This document shows, piece by piece, positions 9,590 through 18,752 of a stretch of DNA of 64,000 nt (the first letter of the stretch is position 1; each line of letters begins with the position of its first letter). The translations under genes were made by a program, and so were the position numbers. The notes under the pieces are model-generated. The model was not told the origin of the DNA and did no database searches. It worked only from the letters and a program-made list of their open reading frames with translations. The stretch is from CAVUWL01 sp963787415 (GTDB lineage Bacteria > Actinomycetota > Thermoleophilia > Solirubrobacterales > 70-9): contig CAWBCO010000007.1 of assembly GCA_963787415.1 (NCBI GenBank), positions 1 to 64,000 on the forward strand, read 5' to 3'.

Positions 9590-10623
9590 CGCGCATCGCG
9601 GTCGTGCAGCCGGCGCTGGCGCTGGGTGAGGTCGGGCGCAACCTCAAGCGGATCGAGGACCTGATCCGCGACGCCCACGGCGAGCACTCCCCGGAGGTGA
9701 TCCTCGTCCCGGAGGCGTGCACTACACCGAACGTTTTCGCGAAGGTGCTGAGGGGTACGCCGCGGCCGCTCGACGGTCAGCCGTTTCAGATGATCACGCG
9801 GCTCGCGCGCGAGCTGGGCTGCATGATCGGCGGCGGCTTCCTCGCCGTGCGCGGCAAGCACACCTACGGCACGTTCGTACTTGCCGAGGCAAACGGCGCC
9901 GCGCACCTGCACGACAAGGACATCCCGACGGCGTGGGAGCAGCAATTCTACGTCGGCGGCGACGACCCGGGAGTGACACGAAGCCAGACGCTCGGTTGCG
10001 TGGTCGGGCTGATGTCGGGCTGGGAGTGGGCGCGCTTTCGCACCTCCGCGCGGGTGCGCGAGGGTGGCGCGCGCGTCGTGCTGGGCGGGATGTGTTGGCC
10101 TTCAATGCCGCTCAACTGGCCCGGCCCGCTGCATTGGTGGGCCGAGCGCGAGCACGCGATCTGGCGAGCACAGGCACGAGCACTGCCCGGCCAGGTAGCG
10201 CGACTGACGGGCGCGCCGGTCGCCCATGCCTCCCATGTCGGCGCGATCGAGGGCGAAACGCCGGTTGGCCCCGGAATTCCGTGGAAGACGCAGATGCTGG
10301 GCGAGTCCCAGATCTGTGACCGCGACGGCACGATCCTCGCCCGCCTGACGCTCGAGGACGGCGAGGGTCACGTCGCCGCCGACGTCGACCTGGCGCCCGC
10401 GCCAACGCCCCTTGATCCGATCGAGGAGCGCTTCTGGATTCCCAAGTTCACCCTGACCACGCATGCCGCGTGGCACGCGATGAACGCCCAGGGCGCCCTC
10501 GCCTACAGGCTGCGCCACGCGCGCAGGGGGTTTCCCTGGCAGGCATTCCCGAGCGGCGACCTGCCCGACGAGATCGCGCCGTCGCGCGCGAGCGACACTC
10601 CCGCGGAGACGAGCAGCGGGTGA
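9586..10623 (+). CDS. Nitrilase-superfamily protein lacking the catalytic Cys
   Basis: 345 residues from GTG 9586, which overlaps the monooxygenase stop. The carbon-nitrogen hydrolase fold is clear: VTRIAVVQPALALGEVGRN, the catalytic Glu in EVILVPEACTTP and the Lys in LHDKDIPTAW. The nucleophile region, normally xxCWDxxFPE, reads GLMSGWEWARFR, so the cysteine position holds Gly while the following Trp is kept and Asp becomes Glu. ARVVLGGMCWPSMPLNW follows. A thiol-acyl mechanism is therefore unlikely. It could bind an amide or nitrile ligand, act in another way, or use another cysteine (for example GGMCWP). Confidence 0.8.
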   Translation: MTRIAVVQPALALGEVGRNLKRIEDLIRDAHGEHSPEVILVPEACTTPNVFAKVLRGTPRPLDGQPFQMITRLARELGCMIGGGFLAVRGKHTYGTFVLAEANGAAHLHDKDIPTAWEQQFYVGGDDPGVTRSQTLGCVVGLMSGWEWARFRTSARVREGGARVVLGGMCWPSMPLNWPGPLHWWAEREHAIWRAQARALPGQVARLTGAPVAHASHVGAIEGETPVGPGIPWKTQMLGESQICDRDGTILARLTLEDGEGHVAADVDLAPAPTPLDPIEERFWIPKFTLTTHAAWHAMNAQGALAYRLRHARRGFPWQAFPSGDLPDEIAPSRASDTPAETSSG

Positions 10624-10724
10624 GCGACGGCGCCAACCACCACCCCCCCCAATTCTGATCTGCCGCCGACAACCACCGGCGACGATTCTGGTGTTGGCGA
10701 TGGACGCTCCAGCGCCAGGATCGA

Positions 10725-10859
10725 CTAGGGATCGCTGCGCGAGAGCCGATAGATGGCGAAGTCGAGATCGGGGCTAGCACGCCGGATGACACCAGCGAGG
10801 AGTGCGTCATCGAGCAGAGCATTGAGCTCGTCGGCGTCGCCGTGAGGGTTAATGCTGAG
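10725..10859 (-). pseudogene. Possible 3' remnant of an unknown gene
   Basis: On the minus strand the last 43 codons before TAG at 10725 read like real protein (DELNALLDDALLAGVIRRAS, then LDFAIYRLSRSD), but there is no start or conserved domain, and the frame upstream is broken by the adjacent repeat-protein gene. Low confidence. Confidence 0.25.
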
Positions 10860-10891
10860 ATTGCCCCGTCGAGATTTGCCAGTCCATCGAG

Positions 10892-12403
10892 TCAGGGCGC
10901 GTGGAGCACGCGGAAGCCCTTGACCGCCGCTGGTCCGCGCAGCCCGGTCGGGCCGATCGCGCGGACGCGCAGCACATGGCGACCGTGTGAGACCCAGTAG
11001 CGCAATGGTGAGTGACAGCGGCGGTAGGGCCCGCGGTCGCGCTTGCATTCGAACCCCCTGGCCATGCTGAGCGAGAAGAAACGAAAGAGGGGGCGGATGT
11101 GGGGGTGTCGGGTGTGGATGACATTCCCCCAAAAGCGACCGGCGAATCGGAGGATCGTGAGGGGCCGACGTCGAGCGCTTTGGCCCGGACGAGCGGGAGC
11201 GTTGCCGGGCGCTGAGGTCGAATTGCTGGACGCTGAGAACGGGTTGGTCGAGGTGAAGATGCGACTTTCGGAGCCGACCAATGCGCAGAGCGAGGTCGAG
11301 GCACAGGAGGCTGCGTGCAGCGCGTTTAGCGGCTCCTGTCCTTCTTCGAGGTGCAGCGGATAGGGGATCAGATTTTCGAGGTGCCAGGAGCCGGCCCCGC
11401 CGGTTGGATCAGTCGAGCTGAGGACGTCGCCGTTGTTGTCGACCGCCACGCAGCGACTTGCAGTGAGACAGGAGATACCGGTGATCTGCACCGAGCTGCC
11501 GCCGTTTGCCTTGCTCCAGGTCGCGCTGCCCCCGGCGGGATCGCTCGAGCTGAGAATGTCGCCGTTGGCATTGCCGGCGGCGCAGAGGGCGGCGGCCACG
11601 CAGCTGACCGCGTCCAGGTCACCGGCTCCCCCCGGAGTGCCCACTTCGACCCAGGCCGAGGCGCCGCCGGTGGGATCGGTCGAGGCGAAGATCCCCCCTC
11701 CCGTGGCGACGGCGACGCAGAGGGAGGGGCTGGCGCAGGAGACGCCGCGGAGATTGGGCGAGCCGGCCAGCTGGGTCGCTTGCCAGTTGCCCGAGGTCGG
11801 TTCGGTGGTGGTGAGGACCTTGCCGGCCGTGTTTCCCATACTGGGCCCACTGGACACCGCAACGCAGAGGGAAGGTGAGGGGCAGGACACCGCGGTCAGA
11901 TGTGTGGCGCCGGGTCCCCGGCTTTCGTTGATGTCGGCTGGCGACCAGGCGCCGGCGCCGCGCGTCGGTTCGGTCGAAACGTAGACGAAGCCTTCATAGC
12001 TGACCACGACGCAGAGGTTCTGCGAGGCGCAGGAGACAGCACGCAGGTCGCTTCCCGGTTTTCCGCAAAGCGGTTCTCTTTCCGGGCAGCTCTTCCCGGA
12101 GGAGGGGTTCACCACGTGCCATGCGGCGGCGGTGCCGGTCGGCGCCTTTGAGAAGGCAAGCGAATCCTGGCCGCCGACTGCGACGCAGAGGGATTCGCTC
12201 GGACAGGAGACCCCGGACAGCCCGGCCTCATAGGATTCACCTTCGAGAAGTTGCACCGGGGGCAGCTGTCGCAGTGTCCAGTTCGCGGCGAGCGCCGAGC
12301 CGGCGGGCGCGGCGAGGATTGCGATCACGGCGAGGGCGCAGCAGAAACCTACGCGCATCCAGATCGCGGGGAGAGTTTCTTTGATCCGCGATGAGAGAGA
12401 CAT
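10892..12403 (-). CDS. Exported seven-repeat Cys-pair propeller protein (paralogue 1)
   Basis: 503 residues from ATG 12403 (GTG 12409 also possible). A signal peptide (ALAVIAILAAPAGSALA) is followed by seven repeats of about 45-50 residues, each with a C-x5-C core (SCPSESLCVAV, SCASQNLCVVV, SCPSPSLCVAV, SCASPSLCVAV, SCVAAALCAAG, SCLTASRCVAV, SCASTSLCALV) and usually an STDPTGG-x-W element. Seven such repeats suggest a seven-bladed beta-propeller with one disulphide per blade. After a Ser/Pro linker the C-terminus holds a Cys-paired Ig-like module (FECKRDRGPYRRCHSPLRYW, then HVLRVRAIGPTGLRGPAAVK). It is probably a secreted or surface binding protein. A full paralogue lies at 32003-33547. Confidence 0.8.
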   Translation of the reverse strand: MSLSSRIKETLPAIWMRVGFCCALAVIAILAAPAGSALAANWTLRQLPPVQLLEGESYEAGLSGVSCPSESLCVAVGGQDSLAFSKAPTGTAAAWHVVNPSSGKSCPEREPLCGKPGSDLRAVSCASQNLCVVVSYEGFVYVSTEPTRGAGAWSPADINESRGPGATHLTAVSCPSPSLCVAVSSGPSMGNTAGKVLTTTEPTSGNWQATQLAGSPNLRGVSCASPSLCVAVATGGGIFASTDPTGGASAWVEVGTPGGAGDLDAVSCVAAALCAAGNANGDILSSSDPAGGSATWSKANGGSSVQITGISCLTASRCVAVDNNGDVLSSTDPTGGAGSWHLENLIPYPLHLEEGQEPLNALHAASCASTSLCALVGSESRIFTSTNPFSASSNSTSAPGNAPARPGQSARRRPLTILRFAGRFWGNVIHTRHPHIRPLFRFFSLSMARGFECKRDRGPYRRCHSPLRYWVSHGRHVLRVRAIGPTGLRGPAAVKGFRVLHAP

Positions 12404-12409
12404 GAGCAC

Positions 12410-12841
12410 CCTGGATAATGAACACCCTGGTAGTGGGGCCGATGCGTCGTGCCCTATTGGCGGTGGTATGTGCTGGCCGTCGCCACCGGTTCGCCCGGCC
12501 TTTCATCGGCGGAGCCGACGATCCCGGATCGAAGGTAGGCGACCTCGCAGTCAACAGTGCCGGCGGGAATTCCCTTCGCCCAGGAAATCTTTCAAGGTCG
12601 GTGATGACTTGGGGTCGGCCGAGGATCGCCGAGGTTTCGGGGTCGAAGATTTATTCGGCCCGCATGTCGGAATGCTGTCAACCGACAACCGCTTCTGCCC
12701 GCGAATGATTGGACCGACGCCCGCCGTTCACCATGCTTGATCGGGATCAGTCGAGAGCCGACGGCGGCGGCTGGCAACTGCTGCGCTTCCTCGCTTCGAT
12801 CGGATATCAAGCTGAGCTTGGAATCGGTCGAAATTTGACAC
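12410..12841. other. Intergenic, no gene seen
   Basis: Upstream of the propeller gene and of the 12842 gene. A short plus-strand segment near 12530 (VGDLAVNSAGG) resembles the start of an NHL unit but does not continue, so I call no gene. Confidence 0.35.
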
Positions 12842-13579
12842 ATGCACCCCAGAATCGTCTGGCTACGCGACGCGCGCGTCAGGCTCATCGCCCTTCTGCT
12901 GGTTTTGGCCTTGCTTGTCGCCTATGCATCGAGCCGGGAACACTTTCTCGGCATCGTTAACACCTCACCGGCCAGCACGGCCGCGGCGCAGGTCTGCCCA
13001 GTCCAAAGCGCGCCATCCGTAGAGATCATCCCCCGCGCCCGGCTCCTGAGGCTCCGTGAAGGTCTGCGCCGCGTGGTTTTTTTCGAGAGAGGGCTTCGCC
13101 CCTACGAATTCGGCCTGCAAGCCCCGGGCTCAGCATGGTCTGACAGCGAACCGGGTACCCAAGCGTCGCTCTCGCTCAAACCTCGCGATCCCGGTGGGTA
13201 TGAGATGCGCTGGTGGATGCCGGATGGCGACGATTTGGTCGCCGATGGCATGGTATTTGCCAACCGCAGGCAGGCCCGCGATTTCTTTAGGCGTGCCTCA
13301 AGTAGCCGGTGTCGGCCAGCAAGTGCCACGTTCGCCGCATCCTCTCCGCCCGGTGGACGAGACCTCGAGTGGCGTAATCCCGATGGTCTTGCGCAGGAGG
13401 ATCTCTATTTTCTGCGCGGTCAACTCGTCTACCGCGTCGGCGTCGTGAAAGCCGGGTCGGCTAGGCGGATTACGCCCGGCGCCCGAAATGCAGCATTCTC
13501 ACTGGTCAACGGCCTTGCATGCTCATTGCCAGGGGCGGCCTGTCGGTCATCCCTCAACCCGACGCCCAGCACCGTTTGA
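12842..13579 (+). CDS. Membrane-anchored or exported hypothetical protein
   Basis: 245 residues from ATG 12842. Basic N-terminus and one hydrophobic segment (LIALLLVLALLVAYA, about 15-29), then a soluble domain outside the membrane with sequence such as YEMRWWMPDGDDLVADGMVF and LEWRNPDGLAQEDLYFLRGQ. Five cysteines lie in the soluble part, near residues 52, 157, 227, 234 and 240. No domain recognised. GC-rich third codon positions throughout support that it is coding. Confidence 0.65.
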   Translation: MHPRIVWLRDARVRLIALLLVLALLVAYASSREHFLGIVNTSPASTAAAQVCPVQSAPSVEIIPRARLLRLREGLRRVVFFERGLRPYEFGLQAPGSAWSDSEPGTQASLSLKPRDPGGYEMRWWMPDGDDLVADGMVFANRRQARDFFRRASSSRCRPASATFAASSPPGGRDLEWRNPDGLAQEDLYFLRGQLVYRVGVVKAGSARRITPGARNAAFSLVNGLACSLPGAACRSSLNPTPSTV

Positions 13580-13785
13580 CGAAATCTGTCGCCGGTTACT
13601 CCGAGCTCAGCCGAGCTCCGCTGAGCTTCCCCGCCTGGCGGGTACCGATTGCGCCAGAGAACATGACCGCGGGCGGGAGCGGGAGCGGTCGGGGCCAGTG
13701 AGTCATCGGGGGAAGTTTTATGTCGCTATTAGTTACTGGTGAAGTCGGTCCTAGCGCTGCACCGGGCGAACCAGCTGCGGCTCCG

Positions 13786-14388
13786 CTAGCCGAGAGTCCC
13801 CACCAATTGCTCAAGCCGATCGCGGTGCATGGTGTTGGGTCCCCAGATGCCGCCGATCTGAAGCAACCGCGGGCGGGCATTCAGCTGCTCGACGAGGATC
13901 GGCGAATCGCCGCGGACGGTGGCACCGGGGCCGTCGCGGTCGCTGTGAGCATAGGCGTGCATGTCACGCTCGGAGCGCCAAATGCTCACGGTGCAGTTGC
14001 CGGTCAGTGGTACTCCGGCCGAGAAGGCGGTCACGAGGCCCGAGGCGTCCCGCACGAACGGCCCGAGCCGCGCGCCCTCGCGGAGGAAGCGAAGCAGGGA
14101 ACGAGGCTGGGTTCGTCCCAGCGTCAACGCAGCGAACGGCAACCCGAGGTCAGGGTGCGTGCTCGCCACGACTGGTTTGGCTCCGTTGTAGGAGCCGCGG
14201 GTCGAGACGACCTCGAAGAGTGACCACCAGGAATGCCTCGCCTCGGAGGCGAGGCGCTCTGCAAGCGGCTGGCTGAGGAAATCCTCGAAATCGGTTTTCT
14301 GTCGCCAAGTCGTCAGCAGAACCTGACTACCCAGTGCCGGCACACCGCCGCCGAAGCCGGCGCTCGCCCCGGAGCCGATGAACGGCAT
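13786..14388 (-). CDS. Spheroidene-monooxygenase (CrtA)-like protein, 5' end uncertain
   Basis: 200 residues from ATG 14388. The sequence LLTTWRQKTDFEDFLSQPLA, the central GARLGPFVRDASG / TGNCTVSIWRSERDMHAYAH and the terminal GIWGPNTMH resemble CrtA-like haem-dependent monooxygenases. The same frame continues upstream of the ATG as a convincing family N-terminus (TAWKWRRAARHHLPSARGLV, then FAKAM) to a stop near 14476, with no usual start codon. Thus the true N-terminus has probably been lost, or a frameshift lies at about 14470. The function in carotenoid or other lipid oxidation is inferred only. Confidence 0.6.
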   Translation of the reverse strand: MPFIGSGASAGFGGGVPALGSQVLLTTWRQKTDFEDFLSQPLAERLASEARHSWWSLFEVVSTRGSYNGAKPVVASTHPDLGLPFAALTLGRTQPRSLLRFLREGARLGPFVRDASGLVTAFSAGVPLTGNCTVSIWRSERDMHAYAHSDRDGPGATVRGDSPILVEQLNARPRLLQIGGIWGPNTMHRDRLEQLVGTLG

Positions 14389-15007
14389 CGCTTTTGCGAA
14401 AACAAGACCTCGAGCCGACGGCAGGTGGTGCCGGGCGGCACGGCGCCATTTCCAAGCCGTCCGCGTCGAAGCGAAATCGGTTCAGTGCGCGGCAATGAAA
14501 TTCCCGCCACCTTGGCTGTCTTGATGGAAGAGCATCTTTCGCTCGTTGAAAATATTCATCCTGGACGACAACTCGAGTTCACTTCGACCTCGCTGAGAAT
14601 GTCGCCCGCAGGTACCCGGACACGAACCTGTCGCGATCTACTTTAAGGGAAAGCCTGCAGGTCAAGCATGGACGAAAAGACTTCTCATCCGTGACCGGTG
14701 GCCTGAGCGAGCATCCGCTCCTCGGTGTCGATGCGGGAAAGGCGTGGCCGGCGCGCAGTTGGCCGTGATCACTTTGAGCAAGGACTGTTGGCGGCCTAGG
14801 TAAACGAACCATTTGGCGAGCCTTGCTGCATCGGTCGCGGTAGTCGTGGTCCGCAAAGGGACGGGACAATCCGGAAGAACCGTGTACGCTCGCGAGCTTC
14901 GATATCTCAGCTGTCCTGTCTGTCCATGGTGATTAGCTGGGATTTCGTAGGCCCGAACTCGACCCTCGCGTCGTTGTCACCATATTGTTTATCCAAGCGA
15001 GCGGTGC
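14389..15007. other. Gene-poor stretch holding repeat copy 1
   Basis: About 90 bases at the left probably belong to the original 5' end of the CrtA-like gene. Positions 14735-14838 hold the first copy of a three-copy dispersed element (see its own entry). No other coding signal. Confidence 0.4.
14735..14838 (-). repeat. Dispersed element, copy 1 (partial)
   Basis: Matches 15640-15740 at most positions. On the minus strand it reads RLAKWFVYLGRQQSLLKVIT, nearly the same peptide as copy 2, then is broken. Confidence 0.6.
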
Positions 15008-15376
15008 TCAATTTGCACCGATCAGCTCGATTCGGTTGCCCCACGGATCGGCGGTGTAGAACCTGCGCGTATCCGGGATTGAGTAGTCCCATTGCACCGT
15101 AATGCCGGCGGCCGTCAGGCGCTCGGCTATCAGGTCGAGATCTGTGAGGCGGACTCGTATTGCGGGGTGGGCCTTGGTCGCGGGCGAGAATTCTTGCGTA
15201 ACTCCCACGTGAAGCTGATGGACGCCGCAGACAAACCAGACGCCGCCGCGGGCTCGGAGGGCCTCCGGCTTTTCCAGTTCGGGGAGGCCTAGCAATTCTC
15301 CATAGAACCGCAGGGCGGCGCTCTCGCTCCCGATCGGCGCGGCAACCTGCACGTGATCCAAGCCGATGATCTGCAC
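15008..15376 (-). CDS. VOC (glyoxalase/bleomycin-resistance fold) protein
   Basis: 122 residues from GTG 15376 (VQIIGLDHVQVAAPIGSE), preferred over ATG 15397 because family members start just before the first beta strand. Single VOC domain: metal ligand His in GLDHVQV, FYGELLGLPELEKPEALR, HQLHVGVT with the second ligand region, and the closing DPWGNRIELIG with Glu. This size gives a homodimer with two metal sites. The substrate is unknown. It stands alone. Confidence 0.85.
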   Translation of the reverse strand: MQIIGLDHVQVAAPIGSESAALRFYGELLGLPELEKPEALRARGGVWFVCGVHQLHVGVTQEFSPATKAHPAIRVRLTDLDLIAERLTAAGITVQWDYSIPDTRRFYTADPWGNRIELIGAN

Positions 15377-15542
15377 GCGTGCACGATAACCAACCAAAGG
15401 CGCAGCCCCCTCGGCGGCTTGGCCACCCTGGCATGACGAAATCCGGGTCAGGTCGAGGGAGGTGGGGGGCGCTTAACACCGCCGGTCGCTACCGGCGAGA
15501 GTAAGAGCCAAGGCGATCGGTTGACTTCACTCATGTCGAACC

Positions 15543-15741
15543 AGTTTGAATCTGCAGTAGTTAAAGCCGAGAGCGATCACGTCGTTGCTTGCGAGGATTC
15601 CATTTTTGATGAAGCGCGCGGTGAGTCGCTACACAGGAATGGCGTGGCCGGCGAGCAGTTGGGCCGTGATCGTCTTGAGCAGGGACTGCCGGCTGCCGAG
15701 GTAGACGAACCACTTGGCGAGCCTTGCTGTATCGGTCGACG
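15543..15741 (-). repeat. Dispersed element, copy 2 (longest)
   Basis: Its left half matches 20154-20270 and its right half matches 14735-14838. Minus-strand reading gives RLAKWFVYLGSRQSLLKTIT, AQLLAGHAIPV, a stop, then RLTARFIKNGILASNDVIAL and GFNYCRFKL. The plus strand is also open throughout. Differences between copies change the minus-strand peptide less than the plus-strand one, suggesting the minus strand once coded. Confidence 0.65.
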
Positions 15742-15772
15742 GTCGAGACACGATGGAGATTCCAAGAAACGC

Positions 15773-15961
15773 ATGGGCAAGGCGGAGAGCGCAGTCGCGG
15801 GCGCGAAGTTGATGACCGAAAGCGCAACGGTCGTTTTGCTGAAGCCAAAGGCCGCGCATCGGGCCAAGTGCGACTCAGCCAAGACGGTCCTGGTCAAGGA
15901 GACGGTGATCATCAACGGCTCCAAGCGGACGCTCATTCGCAGGCTGAAGGTTGTTCAGTAG
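15773..15961 (+). pseudogene. 3' remnant of an exported-protein gene
   Basis: A 62-codon stretch from ATG 15773 to TAG 15961 with strong GC3 codon use: MGKAESAVAGAKLMTESATV, then VLVKETVIINGSKRTLIRRL-KVVQ. The Lys-rich beta-strand ending resembles the C-termini of secreted repeat proteins of this lineage. The frame stays open upstream into repeat copy 2, so it could be a small gene of its own; a fragment seems more likely. Confidence 0.35.
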
Positions 15962-16014
15962 CGGGGAGGGCGGGATCGGTGCGACCGTTCGTTCACCTGT
16001 TCCCACTCTCGTAC

Positions 16015-17733
16015 TCAGTTGGCGTACCAGTTATCGGTGAACCCTTCGCCTGTAGGGTCAAGCGGGCCGGGGGCGGACCGCAGCGTGGAGCCGCTTGTCA
16101 TCTGCACCGCGATTGGCGAGAAGGCAGCAAGCGGACCGGTCTGACCGTTGAGGTCGGCCGAGATCCCCGTGAAGTGCACGGCCCCAAAGTTTGCGAGCCC
16201 GTAGGAGCTCGGAGTGGACGGACCCTCAACTATCACCTCGGCAGATTCCTGTTGGAGCGCGGGCGTCGGAGATGGTGTGCTGAAGGTAAATGTCCATCCC
16301 TGCGTGGTGTCTTCGAGCAAGAGCGTCCAGGTCGAACCGGTGATGCCCACCGAGGCAGTGATCGCGTCACCGGGAGAAACTGGATAAGACGAAGCGCTCA
16401 GCCCAACCGCGTTTCCGCCGTTGACGCTTGAATCACCAACCAGCTCATACCATGCCGAATAGCTTGGCACCCCCGAAAAGCAGGCCACCTGGGTGCCGTC
16501 CTGAGCTACGCTGGTGCCATACCCGATCCCCGGCCACTCAGCCGCCCAGGTGTTCGCCCCGGGCGGGCAACTCACTGTCGGAACGGTCCAGCTGGCCCTC
16601 ACCTGACTGAAGGTCGTGCCGTACGGGATGGAGTACTCGAAGTATCCCGACATGTTGGAGGTTGAATCGGGCGGAACGCTTAGCGTCGCGGCGTTGGTCG
16701 GGATCGAGCCGGCCACATTCGTGAACACGGCGCGATACTCGTAGCTGTTGTCGTTGGCGTTGACCATGAAGGTGTAGCTGGTGGAGGTAGCTCCGGCGAT
16801 GTTGCCCCAGCTCCCACCGCCGTCGGTTGAGAACTGCCACTGGACGCTCGGGGTGGGATTGCCCGAGGCGTACGCGGTGAACGTCGCGTCTTGATCTCCC
16901 ATCACGCTCTGGTTCGTCGGCTGCGTTGTGATGGCCGGAGCGGTGGGAACGCTCAACGTCGCCGCATTGCTAGGGGTCGAGCCGGCCACATTCGTGAACA
17001 CGGCGCGATACTCGTAGCTGTTGTCGTTGGCGTTGACCATGAAGGTGTAGCTGGTGGAGGTAGCTCCGGCGATGTTGCCCCAGCTCCCACCGCCGTCGGT
17101 TGAGAACTGCCACTGGACGCTCGGGGTGGGATTGCCCGAGGCGTACGCGGTGAACGTCGCGTCTTGATCTCCCATCACGCTCTGGTTCGTCGGCTGCGTT
17201 GTGATGGCCGGAGCGACCACGGCTACGGTTGGCGCGGGTCTGGTCGTGGTCTGCCCGTCCACAGACACGTTGACCCGCCTTGTGGTCCTGGCCCCGTTTA
17301 AACCTCTGACAGTGAGACGAAGGATGTAGGTTTCGGTAGATGAGGTGGTGTTTTCCAGCAATTCGATCTTGGTCGAGGCCCTTCCCGCCTTGCAGCGCCT
17401 GATCGAAGGAAGCCCATTCACTTCTCTCGCCGATGAGAAAAGGCACCTCGTGGCGCCATACACGACGGCCCGCAGATGCACCCCGCCACCTGAGGCGGGA
17501 AGCACGGCTGGTGTTGCAGTGAGGTGCGAGATTCCTGCCCTCCTCAATCGAGGTGTGGTCTGTGCGGGCTGTTCGTCAGGGGCCGGACGTGGGGCTGGGG
17601 CGAAGGCGATACGCGAACTCTCCGCCTGAGGCGAGGAATCACTGGCACGAGCCGAGGAAACACCGGCCGCCGCTAGAAACAATGTCAACGCGAGCAGCAG
17701 GTAAAAGCCAAAGCTGACACGGAGGCGCCGCAT
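16015..17733 (-). CDS. Exported G1-family (eqolisin) glutamic peptidase with duplicated Ig-like domain
   Basis: 572 residues. Signal peptide (FYLLLALTLFLAAAGVSSARA), a basic/Pro-rich region, then two Ig-like domains (ITTQPTNQSVMGDQDATFTA ... YRAVFTNVAGS) at about residues 173-345. The C-terminal catalytic domain is of the G1/A4 type: SGYFEYSIPYGTTFSQVRAS, WTVPTVSC, WPGIGYGTSVAQDGTQ with the catalytic Gln near residue 411, SAWYELVGD, and SAEVIVEGPS with the catalytic Glu near 499. These peptidases act at acid pH without metal or cysteine. The Ig-like units probably carry the enzyme on polymer or cell wall. No neighbouring gene is co-oriented closely enough to form an operon. Confidence 0.85.
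   Translation of the reverse strand: MRRLRVSFGFYLLLALTLFLAAAGVSSARASDSSPQAESSRIAFAPAPRPAPDEQPAQTTPRLRRAGISHLTATPAVLPASGGGVHLRAVVYGATRCLFSSAREVNGLPSIRRCKAGRASTKIELLENTTSSTETYILRLTVRGLNGARTTRRVNVSVDGQTTTRPAPTVAVVAPAITTQPTNQSVMGDQDATFTAYASGNPTPSVQWQFSTDGGGSWGNIAGATSTSYTFMVNANDNSYEYRAVFTNVAGSTPSNAATLSVPTAPAITTQPTNQSVMGDQDATFTAYASGNPTPSVQWQFSTDGGGSWGNIAGATSTSYTFMVNANDNSYEYRAVFTNVAGSIPTNAATLSVPPDSTSNMSGYFEYSIPYGTTFSQVRASWTVPTVSCPPGANTWAAEWPGIGYGTSVAQDGTQVACFSGVPSYSAWYELVGDSSVNGGNAVGLSASSYPVSPGDAITASVGITGSTWTLLLEDTTQGWTFTFSTPSPTPALQQESAEVIVEGPSTPSSYGLANFGAVHFTGISADLNGQTGPLAAFSPIAVQMTSGSTLRSAPGPLDPTGEGFTDNWYAN
16704..17215 (-). repeat. Perfect tandem duplication inside the G1 peptidase gene
   Basis: 16704-16942 and 16977-17215 are identical over about 239 bases, at a 273-base (91-codon) period. 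Each encodes one Ig-like domain. Confidence 0.9.
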
Positions 17734-18012
17734 ACGACCAGCGACTATACGCTGCGGGTCGCGATAGCGGGAGCGATCGACCCGGAATGCTCCGGTCCTC
17801 TGCGTCGCGAGCGAGAGCGCGCGGCTGAGCGATGGAGATGCTCGACCTCACGCGAGTGTGGGCGCGAAAGGTAAGTCGCTGCTTGGCCCGAGAGAGCGCG
17901 TCGGCTGAGAGCGCTTGACTCGGACCCTGTGGCTGTCAGGCTGCGGCAGCTCATCTCTTCAGGGGCGCTGAGTCCAGCAAGCTTCTCAGCGGCACGTGAG
18001 TTGCCCAGGTCT

Positions 18013-18480
18013 TCAGTCGGCCTTCGACCCGACCAGCGCCAAGTCGGGCGCCCCGCCACCGGCCCCAAGCACGGCATCACGGGCATGCTCGACCGCTTCC
18101 TCGCCGCTCTCGGCCTCGACGGTGAAGAAATGCTGGTCGCGCCTCTTCGCGGGCTTCATCTCGGAGCGTGGCCTCCAATAGAACCCCTGCCGATCGAGCT
18201 TGGCGATAACCCGCTGATCCAACACGGCTCGGCAGCTCACATAGAAACACCGCCTGAGGCGAGCGGGTTGTCGCTCCTCAAGGCTCTCGCCATCTCGCCT
18301 GAAGAGGTCCCAGCTCCGGGTCCGCCCGTCGCGCGGCCGAGACATGTACTCGGTTGCAGGGTTGGGACCGTCTCGCGCCTGCAAGGCGGCGAAGGCGGCA
18401 TCCCGGTTGAGTCCCTTGCGGTGCCCGAGTGCTTTCCACTTGCCCTGCGCATTGCGGTAGCGGAAGTCGTAGATCACCAT
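18013..18480 (-). CDS. Hypothetical cytosolic protein
   Basis: 155 residues from ATG 18480. It starts MVIYDFRYRNAQGKWKALGH and has a middle section YVSCRAVLDQRVIAKLDRQG, then HFFTVEAESGEEAVEHARDA. No signal peptide or membrane segment. The pattern is compatible with a small alpha/beta protein, but I recognise no family. High GC3 supports coding. Confidence 0.5.
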   Translation of the reverse strand: MVIYDFRYRNAQGKWKALGHRKGLNRDAAFAALQARDGPNPATEYMSRPRDGRTRSWDLFRRDGESLEERQPARLRRCFYVSCRAVLDQRVIAKLDRQGFYWRPRSEMKPAKRRDQHFFTVEAESGEEAVEHARDAVLGAGGGAPDLALVGSKAD

Positions 18481-18752
18481 CCGACCGTAGCCGATGCCCG
18501 CGGTCAGGGTGCGGATCTCGGTAGCTCGGCGCCAAGACCTGCATAGTCAACCGCCAGGCTCGGCACTCCAAACAGGCGACTCAAAGCTTCTGGCACCAAA
18601 TTCAAGCGGCGCGGGGAGTTATGTGGGAGGTTAACGTCAGCGCGCTGTTCCGAGCTGTAAATCGTTCCTCTGAGCGAGTGATGTGTTTTGGCGAACCCAA
18701 GCGCGGACGCGTGCGTTAAAGAACAGTCATCACGACCCAAGGAAAGGGCAAT
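18481..18752. other. Upstream region of the DUF3303 gene
   Basis: No gene on either strand. A GGAAAGG stretch (18741-18747) lies six bases before ATG 18753 and fits a ribosome binding site. Confidence 0.4.

Noticed and set aside
11351..11878. Plus-strand frame opposite propeller paralogue 1
   Set aside because: The regular Cys-pair repeat pattern exists only on the minus strand.
16704..17215. Direct repeat as a possible attachment-site pair
   Set aside because: It lies inside one reading frame with a multiple-of-three period; a domain duplication explains it.
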